From UBA2402 sp037139735 (GTDB lineage: Bacteria; Planctomycetota; Phycisphaerae; Phycisphaerales; UBA1924), in NCBI GenBank assembly GCA_037139735.1, contig JBAXFU010000003.1, forward strand, positions 1 to 64,000: a DNA stretch of 64,000 nucleotides, read 5' to 3'. The position numbers were made by a program, and so were the translations under genes. Positions 61,576 to 64,000 of this stretch are shown here, in pieces. The notes under the pieces were generated by a model, which worked only from the letters and a program-made list of their open reading frames with translations, ran no database searches and was not told where the DNA came from. Each line of letters begins with the position of its first letter. Positions within the stretch are counted from its first letter, which is position 1.

Positions 61576-63117
61576 GTGCCCGCGCTGCCTCCGTTCTTCG
61601 ACCGTCGCCTGGTGCGAGCGGCGCCGGCCAAGCTCGGCCCGGCGCGGCTGCTGGCGGGCATGCGGATCCGCAAGAAGCTGGTGGTGCTGCACACGCTCTT
61701 CTCGATCGGCCTGGCCGCGATCCTGCTCGTTGCGCTGCGTCCGGCCATCACCGAGGTGGTCGAGCAGGCCGAGATGGAGAAGGCCCGCGTGATGCTCGAG
61801 GAGGCCGCGTCGGCGATCCTTCGCGACGGCGAGTGGCCCGCCGCGGAGCGGAGCGACACCGAGCTCGTCGAGCATCGTCGAGGCGACGCGAGGGAACTGG
61901 CGATCGACCTCGCCGCGTTCCAATCGGCATTGGCCGCGCCGGGGCGGGCCGTCGTCGCCCGGGAGAGCGTGGCGGGGCCGGCGGCCGTGCTCTTCGCGCC
62001 GGCGCGACCTGGCGTCGAGGAGGCGTTTCATCTCGTCAGCGCGCGCATGCCCGAGACCCGACGCGCCGCCATGCGGGTCTATTGGCTGCTGGTGGTCGCG
62101 TTGCTCGCCGTGTACGCGATTGTCGCGCTCGCGCTCGAGGTGGTGGTGCTGCCGCCGACCGTCTACGCCCCGATCCAACGGATGCTCGTCGCGGACGCGG
62201 CGGTGCAGTCGGGCAGCAAGACCGAGGAGTTGATCCCCGAGGCGTCGATCCCGGGCGACGAACTCGGGGCCATCATGCGGTCGCGCAACGAGTCGGTCAT
62301 CAAGCTGCGACGCCAGGAAGAGGCGCTGGGCGCCGCCCTCTCGCAACTCGAGGCCGTCGCCACCGATCTCAAGCGAAAGAACCACCTCCTCGAGACCGCC
62401 CAGCGGAACCTCGCCGAGTCCGACCGGCTGGCGAGTCTGGGCATGCTCTCGGCCGGCATCGCTCACGAGCTCAACACCCCGCTGGCGGTCCTCAAGGGAT
62501 GCGTCGAACAACTCCAAGGACGCCCCGGGCAGCCGGTCGAGCCCGCCACGGCCGCCCTCATGCTCCGCGTCGTTTCGCGGCTCGAGAAGCTCGGCCTGAG
62601 TCTTCTCGACTTCGCGCGCGTTCGCCCGCCCGACAGCCGCCTCACGCCCGTTCGAGAGACCGTTCAGGAGGCCATCACGCTCGTTCGCCTCGACCGCGAC
62701 GCCCGCGGCATCGACCTCGTCAACGACGTTCCCCCCGACACGATGCTCCTGTGCGACGGCGACCGCATGGTCCAGGTCTTCGTGAACCTTGTCCGCAACG
62801 CCGTTGATTCGCTCGCCAAGTCGGGCGGCGGGAGCGTGCGAGTCGAAGCCGCCGCCCTCGAGCGAGAAGGTCGTCCGCTCGTCAGCATCAGCGTCATCGA
62901 CGACGGCCCCGGCATCGACGCCGCGGTGCTCGCCCACCTCTTCGAGCCCTTCGTCTCGACCCGCCTCGACGCCCGGGGCACGGGCCTGGGACTCGCCGTC
63001 GCCGAGGGGATCGTCAAGGAACACGGCGGCACGATCCTCGCCCGCAATCGCACCGACCGCTCCGGCGCGGTCTTCGAGGTCGTCATGCCCGCCGATCCGC
63101 GCGAGCAGCGGACCTGA
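61576..63117 (+). CDS. Orphan sensor histidine kinase
   Basis: A kinase of about 513 residues with two transmembrane helices (near VVLHTLFSIGLAAILLVAL and VYWLLVVALLAVYAIVALAL), an extracytoplasmic domain of about 115 residues between them, a linker with a coiled coil, and a complete core: H box LGMLSAGIAHELNTPLAVLKG, N box NLVRNAVDSLA, DDGPGID and GTGLGLAVAEGIVKEHGG. No response regulator is adjacent. Start is uncertain: GTG 61576 adds a conserved-looking basic N-terminus; ATG 61660 begins just before the first helix. The 3' end overlaps the next gene by 35 bp, tail to tail. Confidence 0.87.
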   Translation: MPALPPFFDRRLVRAAPAKLGPARLLAGMRIRKKLVVLHTLFSIGLAAILLVALRPAITEVVEQAEMEKARVMLEEAASAILRDGEWPAAERSDTELVEHRRGDARELAIDLAAFQSALAAPGRAVVARESVAGPAAVLFAPARPGVEEAFHLVSARMPETRRAAMRVYWLLVVALLAVYAIVALALEVVVLPPTVYAPIQRMLVADAAVQSGSKTEELIPEASIPGDELGAIMRSRNESVIKLRRQEEALGAALSQLEAVATDLKRKNHLLETAQRNLAESDRLASLGMLSAGIAHELNTPLAVLKGCVEQLQGRPGQPVEPATAALMLRVVSRLEKLGLSLLDFARVRPPDSRLTPVRETVQEAITLVRLDRDARGIDLVNDVPPDTMLLCDGDRMVQVFVNLVRNAVDSLAKSGGGSVRVEAAALEREGRPLVSISVIDDGPGIDAAVLAHLFEPFVSTRLDARGTGLGLAVAEGIVKEHGGTILARNRTDRSGAVFEVVMPADPREQRT

Positions 63118-64000
63118 CGCCGCCATCGGTCGCCGCGATCGCCCGGCGGATCGACGCCCGCAACGCCAGCAGCGTCGCCTCCGAATGCAACGCGAAGGGC
63201 CACGTGCGATCGTGCACCACCCGTGACGCCTGGCCCGCGGCCTCCAACGCCGTCGCCTTCGCGTCCAGCGTCTCGAGGGCGGCGCGATGCCTGGACCGCA
63301 CGCCTTCGAGCAAGGCGTGCAACTCGAGATACGCGCCGCGGGCGTCAGCGCCGGCGGCCTTGGCTTCGCGGATCCTCGCCAGCAACGCCTCGCTCGCCGC
63401 CGCGGCCCGGGCATCGCCCAGCCGCTCGGGATCGTGCCTGGCGGCGTGCGCTTCCCAGCGGGCCCTGGCGATGGCCTCCGGCGACGGCCACGCGCCCTCG
63501 GCGGCCAGCGGCAGGGTCACGGTCGCCGAGACGACCGCGCCGGGACACGGCTTCCATGACGGCTGCCACCGCCCGAGCCAGGCGTCGGTCGCCTGGTCGT
63601 AGAGTCCGCCGCCCGTGCCGTGGATGAAGAGGTCGCAGACGAACAGGCGCAGGAAGGCCGACAGGAGCAGCGCCCGCGGCGCGAGCAGTTCCGGCGGCAC
63701 GTCGCTCACTTCGTCGCTGAAGACGGCGTGGCGGGTTCCCGCGGCGGGATCGATTCGCCACAGCGGCAACTCCCGCCCGCCCCCGCGGGTCCGCAGCGGA
63801 GCCAGCCGGGCGCGGGGCGTTGAAGCGGCGGCGGCGTTGTAGTGCTCGACGCAGGCGACGGGATCGTCACGCATCGCCCGCAGCAGGACCCTGAATCCGT
63901 CGGTGCTCGCGAGGCCGGTGGCGCGCACGCCCCGCGGGAGCGAGAAAAGAGGAGAGGTCAGCGTGCGGACCATCGTCTCGAGTTGCGAGGGAAGGTCCGG
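63083..64000 (-). CDS. Planctomycete conserved hypothetical protein (partial)
   Basis: The frame is open to the right edge of the window, so the gene is probably truncated there; an internal ATG at 63973 is the only start seen. The visible 305 residues include LFVCDLFIHGTGGGLYDQAT followed by DAWLGRWQPSW, a phrase I associate with uncharacterised planctomycete proteins, then a helical coiled-coil-rich C-terminal half (about 165-300). No signal peptide or catalytic motif is evident in this part. I cannot name a function. Confidence 0.6.
   Translation of the reverse strand, partial: PDLPSQLETMVRTLTSPLFSLPRGVRATGLASTDGFRVLLRAMRDDPVACVEHYNAAAASTPRARLAPLRTRGGGRELPLWRIDPAAGTRHAVFSDEVSDVPPELLAPRALLLSAFLRLFVCDLFIHGTGGGLYDQATDAWLGRWQPSWKPCPGAVVSATVTLPLAAEGAWPSPEAIARARWEAHAARHDPERLGDARAAAASEALLARIREAKAAGADARGAYLELHALLEGVRSRHRAALETLDAKATALEAAGQASRVVHDRTWPFALHSEATLLALRASIRRAIAATDGGVRSAARADRRA

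Overview
The window is 64 kb of high-GC bacterial chromosome that looks like a planctomycete of the class Phycisphaerae. The evidence is a PVC-type small basic protein (2063-2221), secreted proteins with a 55-residue dockerin-like tail ending in cysteine (often Gly-Cys), an exosortase-type exopolysaccharide locus, a futalosine-pathway gene, and several proteins of planctomycete character that I cannot name. This assignment is inference from protein families; there is no rRNA in the window, and I recognised no tRNA, CRISPR, prophage or insertion sequence.

Layout. 1-545: end of an unseen transcript with a terminator, short repeats, no clear gene. 546-4712: Leu/Glu-type dehydrogenase, PVC small basic protein, a membrane SPOR-like protein, a secreted protein with a CX4CH motif. 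4729-9538: M24 peptidase, GH13 hydrolase, YtcJ-type amidohydrolase and an unknown protein. 9539-12852: a 23-residue Lys/Ala peptide with its own terminator, a catalytically degenerate M16 protein, a secreted unknown. 13002-27491: a minus-strand exopolysaccharide/exosortase locus (Wza-like lipoprotein, exosortase, EpsI-like protein, 1531-residue TPR protein, Wzc-like co-polymerase, nucleotide-sugar SDR, WecA/MraY-like transferase, ParA ATPase, VanZ-like protein). 27868-37759: lipoyl synthase, LolD/LolC-like lipoprotein-release transporter, a MocA-like protein, a crotonase, ribosomal protein S16, a MEMO-family protein, RimO and a small unknown. 37968-48580: three secreted proteins with Cys-terminal dockerin-like tails (unknown, M36 metallopeptidase, SGNH hydrolase), a frameshifted HEAT-like gene, a lipoprotein and an HlyD-type adaptor. 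48756-55352: MqnB, OmpH/Skp, MnmE, a PhnP-like hydrolase, and a response regulator/histidine kinase pair. 55318-64000: NAD kinase, DXS, polyprenyl synthase, PTS EIIA, RsmB, an orphan histidine kinase, and a gene running off the edge.

How genes work together. The exopolysaccharide genes form a compact unit with 4-nt stop/start overlaps: WecA-like initiation, Wzc/Wza-type polymer length control and export, and an exosortase that would anchor or process a surface protein. ispA and dxs are adjacent isoprenoid genes and would feed the lipid carrier and the menaquinone side chain; MqnB belongs to menaquinone synthesis. LolC/LolD would serve the lipoproteins seen here.

Regulation. At 17 genes a TAnnnT hexamer lies only 5-12 nt upstream of the start codon, usually with no Shine-Dalgarno sequence, so leaderless mRNAs look common. 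The strongest single oddity is a 13-bp tandem repeat (45936-45974) at the start of a HEAT-like gene, which puts the gene out of frame with its natural start and looks like a slippage switch or a fresh frameshift.
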